A DNA stretch of 64,000 nucleotides from assembly GCA_949130495.1 (NCBI GenBank), contig OX422214.1:257862187-257926186 (forward strand). The letters run 5' to 3'. The notes under the pieces are model-generated. The model had not been told where the DNA came from and made no database searches. It saw only the letters and a program-made list of their open reading frames with translations. Position 1 is the first letter of the stretch. Each line of letters begins with the position of its first letter. Position numbers and translations under genes: made by a program. The DNA comes from Sambucus nigra. Its lineage: Eukaryota; Streptophyta; Magnoliopsida; Dipsacales; Adoxaceae. This document shows positions 11,620 through 22,700 of the stretch, piece after piece.

Positions 11620-14600
11620 CATATATATACCATTCACACACAAATATATATATATATATATATATGTATTCGTATCGTCTAATATATACTATGATCACAT
11701 CCATGGTTCAAAGTCTGGGTATCGGTCTCGGTATCGGCGACTCGATTTTCAACTTGGTCGCAGTATCGGTCACGGTATCGGGCGATACGCAAAGATACAC
11801 TATTTAGAGAGCGCAAAAAATTCCGAAAAAAATCTAGAATTTTTTTAAAAAATACGATTAACAATGTGGATCAATCAGATAAGTTTAAAACTATCCTTTA
11901 ATATGCATAACATTGTACAATTGATTATATTGACGTGCTGTGAACTTGACAGATTCAATGTTCCATAATAAATCAATGTTTTTTTTCACGGAGAATACAA
12001 ATATTATGCTTTTACAAAGAAAAACAAATGTTACTTTTTTAGTAAGAGGATATTTTTTTTTTCAAAGAGGATTCAACTATTATATTCTTACTATTATTTT
12101 TAGTAAGAGGATACAAATGTGTTTTTTAAGTATGTTATACATAGTTGTCAAATCGCGAATCATATCGTGAATCGTTTACCCCCCGAATCGCGAATCGTGA
12201 ATCGAATCGTGAATCGTATCGGTCGAATCGGAACCAAACGATAAAAACGTAGTAAAACATATGTAAATGGAATTTAACACTATAGAATTGGTAATTAAGC
12301 GTAATATGACAAAAAACTAATCGTAGCACATGATAATATACCAAAATATATCACAAAAATTAACCGTAGTACATGTTCTCATTCATTTTAAGCTTAAAAA
12401 TGTAATAAACAAAAATATATCATAAAACAGCCTACATATTAATTTAAAAAACCCTACATAAAACAAATATATATATCATAAAGAGCCTATATATTAATTT
12501 AATGTAAAAAAATCGCGAAAAAAAAAAAAAAAAAAAAAAAGTGAATCGGACCGAATCGGACCCGAATCGGAAGATTTGAATCGTGAATCGCCGATTCGGT
12601 CCGATTCTTTAGACATTTGCGATTCTAAGGTTGATTCGAATCGTTTTGGTAGTGAATCGAATCAAATCGTCCGATTCGAATCGCGAATCGGACGATTTTG
12701 ACAATTATGATGTTATAGTTTCCTAAAAATGATAGAAATGTTTTTTTTTTCGTATTGTTATTTTTCACAAAGATGATAGAAATAGTGATTTTGACAAAAC
12801 ACTACGTGTTTTTTACAATCGTTTTTTACAAAAAGGATGCAAATGTTATTTTCTTACAAAAAAATGTTGCAAATGTTATTTTTTTATAAAAGGAATGTAA
12901 ATGTTATTTTTTTTTGTTGTTGGGTTGCAAATGTTTTTTTTAAATTGATGGAAATGTTATTTTTTTACAAAGAGGATGCAAATATTTTTTTTAACACTTG
13001 TGTTGCAAATGTTATTTTTACATAAAGGATGCAAATATTATTTTTACAAATGTTTAGAGGATACAAATATTATTTTTACAATAATTACAGTTGTATATTT
13101 TTTGTGAAAGAATAACATTTACGTTTTTTTTATAAATAATAACATATTAAAATATAACATTGGGAACATTATTATAAAAAATAATAACAAATAACATTTG
13201 GATCATTTGCATTCTTTAAAAAAAAACTGGCACATATACAACGCACTAAATTAAATCCACACGATGATCAAATAACCCACACACACAGATTCTTAGTAAC
13301 TTGTACCATCTCGGCCGATATATCACCGATATGGGTCGTACTATTGTGATATCGCCGATATGGGCCGATTCGATCGCGATATCACCGATATGGGCCGATT
13401 CGATCGCGATATCACCGATATGGGCCGATTCCATCGTGATATCACCGATATGGGCCGATTCTACTGCAATATCACTGATATGGGCCGATTGTACCGCTAT
13501 ATCACCGATACTACCGAGAAATTACCGATACAGGGTCGATTCACATCAATAATTGAAAACTCAACTTGTAACTTGTAACTCGGAATCGGATCGGTGGGCA
13601 CCGATACCTAGTCAACTCGACCGTATCGTCGCGGTATCGGCCTTGACTTTGAACCATGATCACATCGTATATATTTACATTATTACTCCTCGAATGTATA
13701 CATGGCTACAATTGCAAATCTCATAATAATATTTAAGTATTCTCCTACTTAAATACTAATCTCATAAGTATTCTCTTACATAAATATATCTCGTACCTCG
13801 ATCACTGTTAGGGATTTATATACTCTCCAACTATCCCAATTCATAACCATTTAATAAGTATACCCTTAACTTATCTTTAGCCTATAACCCAAATTCTATC
13901 CTAGTCGCCTCATAGGATTAACTCACTAATTCCACATACAATTACTTTTCTACGCGCACAATTATTTATATATAATTGCTCGCTAAAAATACTCCCTCGA
14001 GTGTTACTCGTCCTGAACATCCATAATTTAATAAGTCCTGGATTTTACTCAATTAACCCAATGTAGTCCTGGATTTTACTCAATTAACCCAATGTAGTCC
14101 TCTCACTCCAATAATAATTTAAAAGTCCCCTCTTATATTTCTGGGAACCCCAATTGTCTAATTCCCCAGTTTGTTTATTTTCCTCGAGAATATACTTTAG
14201 TGCCACACAATTATAACACCCTCCTAGCCCACATAAATTCCCCTAAAATTTATGAATCTTTATTTCCTCAAATAAATAAACTAGAATTCATTGAAATTAG
14301 AAATTCTCCCATAATTAACCCTAGGCAAAATTGCCAAAAATGCTGGACCATCGATCGATCGATCAACCCGGACAACTTCTTCTCCGAGAAGCTGTTTCGG
14401 CCATTAAAGCTTCTCCCAAGCTTTTTAATCCTCTCCTACCCTCTTCCAACCTCAATCAACGATTTACACACACATAAAAAGGGTTCTAAACATCCTAGAA
14501 CCCATAACCAACAACTAATTTCGATTAAATCCTAAGTTTTTCAATTGGGATATTTTCCAGGGTTAATCCGTTAAACTTTTCGAAAACTCGTTTTGATTCA

Positions 14601-17600
14601 CAAAAACCCATCCCGAAAATCTTTGTGGTTTATCACTACCAACTACGATATGAGATTTATGCTTAAAATAAAGAAAGCAAGTAAACACCTGCCTCGTGGA
14701 TAAAATCTGACGACCTCGAGTCGAATCCCACGGAGTTTGGCTGGAATCTCCTTTTCCTCTCCCTTTCTTCCTTCCTCTCTTCTCTTCTCTCTTTTTCTTT
14801 CTTTCTCCCACTCTCTTTCCTTATATAGGGGAGAGTAAGAGTTTATCCCCTTAAAACAAAAAAATAACTCGTTTACTCAATTACGAGCCCCTATTAGCCT
14901 AAAAAACCCCGGAGCCTAAACAATACCTCCGGATACTCTTTTCTGACTATCTCGGCCATTCTAAAACCAATCGCGCACTCGAAATTCCCATCCGAATCAC
15001 TTAACTACGATTTACTAATTTAAACCCAACACATCTCAATGCGGTTTTCCAATTAAAATATTATCCTTTGGCGCTTTACCCAACTGCGACATGTAATTAA
15101 AATAATCCAACTCATTTACTTAGTCTCAAAAGTAAATGAAACACACACCGGCAATAATCAAATATTCATAAATCCCAAAATTACCATTCGCAGAATTTTC
15201 CTTTAATCTCCCAATTACGCCCACTTATGAAATTTAATTGTCCCCAAAAGTGCGGGGTGTTATATATATATATATATATATATTTATGTACACATAACCA
15301 CGGTTGTCAAAACCGTCCGATTCGCGAGTCGAATTGTCTGATTCGATTCGATTCGAGGGTGGAACGATTCGAATCAAGAGGTGAATCGCAAATGGCTAAT
15401 TAATCGGGCGATTCGAGTTGGAATCGTGAATCGTAACTCAAAACGATTCACTAAAATGGGTTTTTTCTTTAAGTCGTATTATATTGAAATAAAAAAAAAA
15501 GTTACGAGCCCTAATCAAAACCACAAACATCAAACCGAAGCCCTATTCAGCCACAAACAACAAGCTTCTCTCAAAATTGAACAACAAATCCAACAGAAAA
15601 CAACAAAAGGACCCATAATCCAACCGGAACCAGCAAAAGGACCCATAATCCAACCGGAAATTTATTTTGTTCAGACGTGTGGTATTTTTGTTCAGACGCG
15701 TGGAGATTATTCAGTCGGATAGTTTGGGTAGGAGCTTTTTCTTTTGTTGAACTGTGTTTGTTAGAGAGGCTTGCCGGGCTTTAGTTCTTATTGGGCTTAT
15801 TTTATTGTGTTTTTGCCGTTTTATTTGTTGTTGTTTTTTGGGTTAAAAAATCTTAGTATTTGTTATAAAATCTTAGTATTTGTTTCATTGTTAATTTTAG
15901 TATTTGTTTTATTGTTTTAAATTAATATGTTTTACTGTTTTAATTTAATATTGTTTTAATTTTGTAGACTGTTTTAAATTAATATTGTTTTAATTTAATA
16001 TTGTTTTAATTTTGTAGACTGTTTTAAATTAATATTGTTTTAATCTTAGTAGGCTGTTTTAAATCTTTGAAAGTATTTGTTTGCTGTTTTAAATTAATCT
16101 TAATATTTGTTTTATTTGTTTTTTATATTTTTAAGCTTAAAATGAATGAGAACATGTGCTACGGTTAATTTTTGTGATATATTTTGGTATATTATCACGT
16201 GCTACGTTTAGTTTTTTGTCATATTATGCTTAATTACCAATTCTATAGTGTTAAATCCCATTTACGTAAGTTTTACTACATTTTTATCATTTGATTCCGA
16301 TTCGATTCGCGATTCGGGGGGTAAACGATTCGCGATTTGACAACTATGCACATAACAATGACGACTTCTCCACTTTCTAGCTTAATCTTCTTCGGTCTAC
16401 TTTTGTTGTGATATAATATTTAGTTTCTTTTTCCTTAATAGTTACATGTCAGAGAGTGATGGAAATTAGAAGTTTATGGGCCACTTTTAGTATTTTTAGT
16501 ATTTTTTTGTTAATTTCTTTTATTTTCTTTATTTGGTTGTATTTCTTTTTTTTAGTATTTGTTTGCTTGGTATGTAGGGAAAGAAGTAGCAAGGGCTAGT
16601 AAGGGTATTTTTGTAATTAGAATCATAACTTAGAGCCTATGCTACTCCTTTCCTTTAAATACTCCCTTGTATTCCTCATTTGGGGACACCCATTTTGAAT
16701 ATAAGAAATCTCTTGATTCTCTCTCTAAAAGTTGGGGTTTGGTTTATTTTCTTGGCCATTGACGTGTAGTTTACGTCAAATTAGTATCAGAGCGAGGTGT
16801 CGCTTCAACATTGGTGTTTGGTTTATCGACGTATTTTTATCAAAATCGTATGCTACAAACAATGGCTCCAAGAAGATCCGAACAACTATACAAGGAGATT
16901 AAAAACGAACGGAAGAGTGGGTACGATCACAACAACAAATCTATACCCATTTCCAGAACCCTAACTCTAACCCTAGAAATCCCTACTCACAACCCCTGTC
17001 CTACCCCACCCTCTACACCAAACCCACCACCATTAAACCCGCCATCCCGAAAACCCAAATCTTGAACCCTAATTCCCCCCCCAAATCCATTCCATAAACC
17101 CTCTATTCAAGATCCAAGACAACCCACTTCTATGGTTTCACCTACAATTTTACAATCCAATCCACAATTTACAAACCCTAGCCTCCAACCCTACAAAATT
17201 TCTCCACCACCAACCCGAATCCCCCAACCCACCACCAATCATTCAAACCCCAAACATCAAAAAAATTACCTTTCTGCTCCGATTAACTCCCGAGGCTCAA
17301 TTCAAGATTGTCGGCCGCTAGTCCAAGATTGGTTGCTTCATCCAATCATTCTTCCTTCCGCAATCCTCCAATCGGATCAAATCAACGATTAAAAGCCCCC
17401 TCCCAAGCCTGTTGATTGCAAGAAAGACTGAAACGACAAAATTGGGTTGTGTATTGGGAATTTTTATGACATTTTTTTATGAGGATGGGTGGGTGACTCG
17501 CACGCACTTTCGCAAGCCGAAAACGTTTGATTTGAGCGACTTCTTCCCAATCTTTGCACATGGGAATGATGATTTTGATGAAGTTGGGTCGGAGGTTCTC

Positions 17601-20600
17601 TCTCTTGGAGTTGATTTGGAGATTGGAGGTGATATGTTTGGTGGTGGGTATGTGGACCCATTCGTGGTAGATTTTGATCGGCGCTCGGAGGAAATTTTCT
17701 GCGGCGTAGCATTAAGGAGGTTCATCACGAGACTCTCGGGTCGCGATTTTGTTGGTCGGCCACGTTTGGATTGTGTTCCTATTCTCCTGAGGTTTATTGC
17801 AAACCGGTACGAGGGGAGTTTTTGAGGACGTCTCTTCTTCCTAGTGAGGAGCTCTTTGATGGTTGCCTTGCTTTCTTACCGTTCATCTGCTATGCTCGAG
17901 GAAGAACTTTTCAAAGCCGGGGAGAATGATAGAAATTAGAAGTTTATGGGCCACTTTTAGTATTTTTTTGTTATTTTCTTTTAGTTTCTTTATTTGGTTA
18001 TATTTCTTTTTTTTAGTATTTGTTTGCTTGGTATATAAGGAAAGAAGTAGCAAGGGCTATTAAGGGTATTTTTGTAATTAGAATCATAGCTTAGAGCCTA
18101 AGCTACTCCTCTCCTTTAAATACCCCGTTGTATTCCTCATTTGGGGATACTCTCCATTTTGAATATAAGAAATCTCTTAATCCTCTCTCTAAAAATTAGG
18201 GTTTGGTTTATTTTCTTGGCCATTGACGTGTAGTTTACATCAGCAAAAGTTGACAGAAGTGTCAAAAATTGGAATTTCTTAATTAAATGACGAGCACACC
18301 AAAGAAGTATTGTATATATATTTGAGAGAGTCCGTGAAGTAAGTAATTAAAACGTGTACGATGCCTTCGTAGAAATATCTGTCCTTCATACCTACAACCC
18401 GCGATGATTCCTTCTTCTTCACAACATACCACAGTGCCTTAGTCCATTCGACAATGTTAATCGTATGAATAGCAAGTAGATGGTAAAATAAAATAAGAGC
18501 TTTTCTTTAAAAAAAGTCTGGCGATAGGTCTGAAGTCCGGAGATTTTTTTGATAAATATCAAGTCCAGAGTACTAAGTCACCATCACACCTAAAAGTTGA
18601 GAAGTGGATATATCATGTTTCTCTAACAACCCCCTCACACCCAACAAATGATCACAAGTAGAGACAAATGAAGGTGCATAGCCATAACAAAAGGGAGGGG
18701 CTATCCCCATACCCCTCCCATCTTTCCCCACATCCTTTGGGTGACAAATGACATTTGTGCCCTTATGTTCACCCCTCCCATCTTACCCCACACCTTTTAG
18801 GTGACAAATGACATTTTTGCATTTATGTTTATATAATTTAAATGTTATATTTTTTCACCTCCAATTAAAAAAAATACATTTAATAAAAACAAATAATTAT
18901 ATTTTCAAAAAAAAGAACTATTTTTTATAAAAAGATTTTTTTTTTTATAAAACATAAAATTTATCTATTTTTTTTATTAAAAAACTGTTTATTAAATGTA
19001 AAATTTGTTTTCTTAAAAAAGTGTTTCTTTTACAAATTTTATTTTTGATTAAAAACTATTTTTTTTTACTTTTTTAAAAATGAAGTTTAAAAACTGTTTT
19101 GATTATAAAGAAAAAATGTTTTGATTAAAACTGTTTTTTTATTAAAAATTGTTTTGATTATAAAAAAAATGTTTTAATAAACAGTTAATTTATACAATTT
19201 TTTTAAAAACAGTTTTCTTTAATAAACAGTTAAAAAAGCTGTTTATTAAAGAAAACTTTTTTTTTTAAATTGTATAAATTAATTGTTTATTAAAAAAAAA
19301 CTCTTTTTTATAACTGTTTTAAAAAATCAAAAAGCCATTTCCGTTGTCTTCAAAAAATTATCTATTTTTAAAAATTGTTTATAAAAACAAAAACAATGTT
19401 TATATAATATAAAGAAAATTTTATTATAAAAATAAATTGTTTTAGTTGTTATAATAGTCTTTTATATATAAATTATTTTAAAAATAATCTTTTTATTATT
19501 TAAAAAAAATGGTCCCCGCCAGCTTTATTTATAGACAGTTTGACCACCTTTACATACCGCTGACGCGGACCAACATATTAAAAAGAATAGTCCGCGCTAT
19601 GTATAGGTGGTCTGACCGCCTATAGATGACTCTGCCGCGGACCATATTTTTTTTAAATAGTCAAAAGATTATTTTTAAAATTGTACAAAAAAACAGTTTT
19701 TAACCAATAATAAAATTTGTAAAACAAAAAAACACTTTTATAAGAAAACAATTTTTCAAGAAAACAAATTTTACGTTTTATAAACAGTTTTTTAATAATA
19801 AAAAAATAAATAAGATTTTACGTTTTATAAGCAGTTTTTTTATTTAAAATATAATTATTTATTTTTATTAAATATATTTGTTTTAATTGGAGGTGAAAAA
19901 ATTGAACATTTAAATTATATAAACATAAGGGCACAAATGTTATTTGTCACCCAAAGGGTGTGGGGGAAGATGGGAGGGATGAATATAATGACACAAATGT
20001 CATTTGTCACCCAAAGGGTGTGGGGGAAGATGAGAAGGGGTGTGGGGATAGCCCCTCCCTAACAAAAAGATATATTGCACTAACATAAAGGGGAACCAAA
20101 TGCGAGTTAGGAAATCTAAGAAATGTACCAAATGTAAATTAGTTAGGTACCCAAAAAAAGGAACTATCTTTTTATTTATTTGTTTATATTTTTGTGTAGT
20201 TCATTCCCTTCTTCCTATTTAGTACTCGTACTGTATGCAAAAATTGGTTTAGGATGGCTTTGTTTCTTCTCTTCTCAATACTATTTTGCCTTAATTGACA
20301 GTAACATACTTCAGCATATACAGTAGTTGCTGGTCATGTCATTCGTAGTGACCAATCTATATAATTTAGCACTGTATTGTTTCAGGGATCTGTTACATAC
20401 TAAAAAGAGACGAGATGACACGTGTGAACATCTCAGTAATGTTTTGGGAGAGTATTGCATCAGCTGTGACCTACAGTTGGCGGGGCCGGAATACGAAAGC
20501 CATCAGCCGGGGTTCTCTTCTCTTCCAGAAGCAGTTGCAGAGGAATTATTTTATTGTGAACTGTCCAGCAAAGAAGCCTCTTCACAAGCTCTTAGCCTTG

Positions 20601-21768
20601 ATATGACAAAAGTAAAGAAGGCTACTGTTACAGTTGATAATTTTCTAAGCCCTGCTCATACCTTACTTCAAATACAATGTGTCGATCAAAAGGGGCTCAT
20701 ATACGACATTTTGAGGACTTCAAAAGACTGCAATATTCAGGTATCTTGACATAAAGATTCTTTTATTCGACTTTGGTAGTGGAGTTACCTTGTTTCTAAA
20801 TGGTAATGTTAAACTTGCACACAAATTTGTAGAAACTTTTTTGGCAAATACGTGACAAGATTGGAGAATGTGAGAGGAAACATTTTAAGATGTGAGGCTC
20901 ATTCATTTATGATGCGAGGCTAGTCTGTCACATCAGTTTGTATTAAAAAGTTTGTATAAATAAGTAAAAGTAGCATTTTTCGATTTTAAAAGGGTTAATT
21001 ACACAGACCTCCCCTCTTGTTAGGCATAGTTACATATAACTTCATCTTGTTTTAAGTATTACACTTTCCTTCCCTCCTTTTATATTATTGCACTTGCTTT
21101 CCCTAATGTTTTAATTATGTTGGACTATGGTTTGTGTTTCAATTTATGCTGCTTTCATAGTGCTGTACCGATTACCAATACATATTTTTTCTGTTATTAT
21201 TTCTCGTTCAGATTGCTTACGGAAGAATCTCCCCTAGTGTGAAAGGCTACCGGAGTCTGGACTTGTTTGTCCAGAAAACAGGTGGGGACAAGATTGTGGA
21301 TCACGAGACTCAGGTTGCTTTGTGTTCTCGTTTGAAGGAGGAGATGCTTCACCCTTTACGAGTAACCATCGCCAACCGTGGGCCCGATACAGAACTCTTG
21401 GTCGCAAATCCTGTCGAGTTATCTGGAAAGGGAAGGCCACTTGTATTCTATGATGTTACATTTGCTTTAAAGACTCTCGGTATATGTGTCTTCTCGGTAA
21501 GGATTTGGATATTTAAATTTCTTTGTACTTTTCTCCTTGCTTTAGATGCCTACTTTTGGCGGACAATGGTACCCTCTCTTGAATAAACTTTTGCGTCGTT
21601 TTTTTTGGGATGGGTTTTTAGGCTGAAATTGGTAGACATTCAACATCAGATCGCCAGTGGGAAGTGTACAGATTCCGTTTGGATGAAAGCCGAGAATTTC
21701 CATTAACAAACAGCCGAGCTAGATGTGAGATCGTGGATAGAGTGAGAAGAACACTAATGGGCTGCTGA
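6160..21768 (+). CDS. ACR9/ACR10-like: ACT-domain-repeat protein of the ACR9/ACR10 type, six exons
   Basis: Exons 6160-6313, 8078-8296, 9213-9318, 20386-20740, 21212-21496 and 21622-21768 join with GT..AG borders into an open frame of 421 residues, close to the length of Arabidopsis ACR9/ACR10. I see four ACT-like modules: about residues 21-68 (core [12 protein letters not shown]), 108-160 ([11 protein letters not shown], then [14 protein letters not shown]), 251-305 ([11 protein letters not shown]) and a C-terminal one at about 326-405. The second is followed by the family signature LLHTKKRR (162-169), and [10 protein letters not shown] (residues 345-354) is also diagnostic. ACT domains bind small ligands, usually amino acids; plant ACR proteins are proposed amino-acid sensors or regulators with no catalytic domain. 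The ATG starts the conserved MGI...DDVV N-terminus. No stop or frameshift was found, so the gene is probably functional. Intron 3 (11.1 kb) is packed with transposons. Assignment between ACR9 and ACR10 is uncertain. Confidence 0.93.
6314..8077 (+). other. ACR intron 1
   Basis: The intron starts GTTACC after a split GAT codon (phase 1) and ends TTTATGTGTGTAG. Its 1,764 bases hold a poly-C stretch near 6951-6962 and simple AT-rich DNA. No bounded transposon was recognised. Confidence 0.8.
8297..9212 (+). other. ACR intron 2
   Basis: The 916-bp phase-1 intron starts GTAAAT and ends TTCTGTAG. It includes a GC-rich patch at 8752-8766 (GGGCCGGCCGC) and repeated AAGGTGGGCAAA motifs to about 8925, which look like repeat debris. 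No target duplication was found. Confidence 0.75.
9615..9688. repeat. (TA)n microsatellite in ACR intron 3
   Basis: An almost pure alternating TA run of about 74 bases. Length is likely to vary between alleles and to be error-prone in assemblies. Confidence 0.9.
9733..9960. repeat. Possible Stowaway-type MITE remnant
   Basis: The segment starting at about 9742 (TCCCTCCATCGCAATATAAG) resembles the common plant Stowaway terminus CTCCCTCCGTYCCANNATAAG. The partner terminus and TA target duplication were not located, so this is a low-confidence remnant call. Confidence 0.3.
10016..10084. repeat. (TA)n microsatellite at the solo-LTR border
   Basis: A pure TA run of about 69 bases immediately before the solo LTR. 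The LTR evidently inserted into this microsatellite, since TA sequence resumes right after its other end at 15265. Confidence 0.9.
11559..11642. repeat. Perfect 84-bp palindrome with TA-rich centre
   Basis: The two 42-base arms are exact reverse complements: TGTGTGTGAATGG at the left edge is mirrored by CCATTCACACACA at the right edge, with TA/TATG sequence between and no spacer. It lies inside the solo LTR in ACR intron 3 and could extrude as a cruciform or form a hairpin in the pre-mRNA. Confidence 0.9.
12140..12709. mobile_element. MITE nested in the Mutator-like element
   Basis: The ends read CATAGTTGTCAAA and, reversed, CATAATTGTCAAA, flanked by the 8-bp duplication ATGTTATA (12132-12139 and 12710-12717). 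Subterminal regions repeat CGAATCG/CGATTCG motifs. It shares internal sequence in inverted orientation with the larger element at 15299-16348. The 8-bp duplication suggests hAT or a Mutator variant; no transposase is encoded. Confidence 0.8.
13318..13520. repeat. 30-bp tandem repeat array inside the Mutator-like element
   Basis: About six to seven copies of a 30-base unit containing ATCACCGATATGGGCCGATT, diverging gradually toward the right end. Arrays of this kind are common in subterminal zones of Mutator-like elements. Confidence 0.85.
15299..16348. mobile_element. TIR element related to the 12140-12709 MITE, 1.05 kb
   Basis: The ends read CACGGTTGTCAAAACC and, reversed, CATAGTTGTCAAATCGCG, with an exact 8-bp duplication CACATAAC (15291-15298 and 16349-16356). 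The left part holds an open frame at 15381-15722 with no recognised domain. Repeated TTGTTTTAATTTTGTAGACTG motifs follow at about 15950-16040. The right part is homologous to, and inverted relative to, the MITE at 12140-12709. Confidence 0.8.
16457..18242 (+). mobile_element. Small non-autonomous LTR retrotransposon (TRIM/LARD-like), 1.8 kb
   Basis: Two similar direct LTRs (16457-16778 and 17927-18242, about 320 bp, TG..CA ends) enclose a 1.15-kb interior. Just after the first LTR, AGTATCAGAGCGAG matches a primer-binding site for initiator tRNA-Met. A purine tract (GCCGGGGAGAA) precedes the second LTR. The interior has proline-rich (16811-17065, MAPRRSEQ) and acidic (17412-17825) open frames of unknown nature, and the last codons before the 3' LTR ([11 protein letters not shown]) resemble the tail of a polyprotein. 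No protease, reverse transcriptase or integrase is present. The 5-bp target duplication was not evident. Confidence 0.8.
18692..20060. mobile_element. Foldback-type element with inverted repeats of about 200 bp
   Basis: Outer ends AGGGAGGGGCTATCCCC and its complement match, with the short duplication AACAAA on both sides. Complementarity continues inward for about 200 bases (GGGTGACAAATGACATTT, CACCTCCAATTAAAA and their partners), then through AT-rich mirror-like sequence to a GC-rich core at 19510-19645 that is itself bounded by ATGGTCCCCGC and GCCGCGGACCAT. No protein is encoded. As it lies in an ACR intron, it would be transcribed with the gene and could fold into a long hairpin. Confidence 0.75.
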
Positions 21769-22243
21769 GAAAATCCATTTCTTATCTTGATCATAACCAA
21801 CAGAGAGTTTTCTGTTTCAAAGGCATTGTCTCTCGTGCAAGCCTTGTTGGCCAAGTTTAATTATATGCACAAAAAAGTGCGCCCATCGCATATGAGAACT
21901 AACCAATGTCAATTGTTGGGCTCGCCGGTGCAAAGTATCCTGACGTTCAAGACTTCTTAGGCTTAGAAATCTGTAATCCATCCACTTCACATGTATTAAT
22001 TCTCAGATGCCTATGTTCTGAATCCGATTACTCTTCTTGACATAGTTTGGGAAGAATTTATTTTATTGTTAAGTCTTGTTAGATGAAATTCATTTTTTTT
22101 TCCTTTTTAACATTTTTTTAAGCTGGTGATTGGTTTGTAACGTAAGATGTACCATCATGGAGGATAGTTATTCTTCTCTCCCCCCCTCCCCCCCAAAACA
22201 ACTAGCAGGGCAACCCATGGAGACGAATCTCCTAATTGGACGG
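21769..22243 (+). other. ACR 3' untranslated region and short intergenic spacer
   Basis: Sequence between the ACR stop codon and the Copia LTR. It has T-rich and AATAAA-like stretches that could serve polyadenylation, but no single site can be fixed. The last five bases (GACGG, 22239-22243) are one copy of the Copia target duplication. Confidence 0.5.
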
Positions 22244-22700
22244 TGTTGTAATATTAAATAAAATTTATCAACATATTAGATTATTGAGATTACCTAATAA
22301 AGGAATTGTAGAAATCGTGTACCTGAATTCATAGCGGTGATTGAGAGGAGGGGATTGGAGGTGTTACACAGACTAATCCCTCTCTCTCTATGAGTTCTCT
22401 CTCATTGATGGGGATGAGGAGGAGAGTGTTTGAGTGCATTAGTTTTGGGGACCAAAACCCTTTATTATATAAACATCTAATTAGAACCCCATAAATTCTA
22501 ATTAGGTGACTTTTGAGTAATCAGTAGGTGATTTTTGGGTAACAACACATTTTGAATTTCACCTTTACTGTTAATATCTTTTGAGCTTACCTAATTAGAT
22601 CACTTTATTTGCCCAATTTAAATTGAAGCTCAAATATAATTATCATTTAAAATATGTGAGCCCACGTTAAATTATTTGGAATATATAAAATATTCCAACA
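22244..22700 (-). repeat. 3' LTR of the Copia element
   Basis: 457 bp, direct copy of 54714-55169, with the inner purine tract immediately to its right (22701-22715). It lies about 475 bp downstream of the ACR stop codon. Confidence 0.88.

Larger units (their letters stand above)
11702..13657. mobile_element. Non-autonomous Mutator-like element (about 1.96 kb) inside the solo LTR
   Basis: Terminal inverted repeats ATGGTTCAAAGTC (left, from 11703) and GACTTTGAACCAT (right, to 13657) are flanked by an exact 9-bp duplication GATCACATC (11693-11701 and 13658-13666), the size typical of Mutator-like elements. The subterminal zones are rich in GGTATCGG/CCGATACC motifs. The interior is AT-rich, carries degenerate GATGCAAATGTTATTTTT repeats (12830-13080) and a 30-bp tandem array, and encodes no transposase. 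Confidence 0.8.
10085..15264 (-). mobile_element. Solo LTR of a Gypsy-type/LARD-like element, with nested insertion
   Basis: The borders read TGTGACACCCCG (10085) and GGGGTGTTATA (ending 15264), flanked by TATAT on both sides inside a TA microsatellite. Read on the minus strand it matches the LTR form of the complete element at 43432-52811. Shared landmarks are the CATTCTTAGTATCACTGT motif near its + strand start, and the block at about 10854-10898 containing GCGAAATCCAAACAAGGAAC. Subtracting the 1.96-kb Mutator-like insertion leaves about 3.2 kb, matching the 3.15-kb LTRs at 43-53 kb. No internal domain is present, consistent with LTR-LTR recombination. Confidence 0.75.
9319..20385 (+). other. 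ACR intron 3, 11.1 kb, built largely of transposable elements
   Basis: The intron starts GTGAGT and ends TTGTTTCAG; the ATG codon is split 2+1 across it. Within it lie two long TA microsatellites, a solo LTR (10085-15264), a Mutator-like element, two related TIR elements, a small LTR retroelement (16457-18242) and a foldback element (18692-20060). Splice sites and flanking exons are undamaged. Confidence 0.85.

Noticed and set aside
11446..11848. Several overlapping open frames rich in isoleucine and tyrosine
   Set aside because: They are translations of TA/TATG microsatellite and the 84-bp palindrome, open on both strands only because the repeat lacks stops.
13246..13578. Repeat protein with [10 protein letters not shown] or [10 protein letters not shown] units
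   Set aside because: It is a translation of the 30-bp tandem DNA repeat, open on both strands because 30 is divisible by three.
15381..15722. 113-codon open frame as a gene
   Set aside because: It lies wholly inside a TIR element with a target duplication, has low-complexity Q/K-rich translation and no recognised domain.
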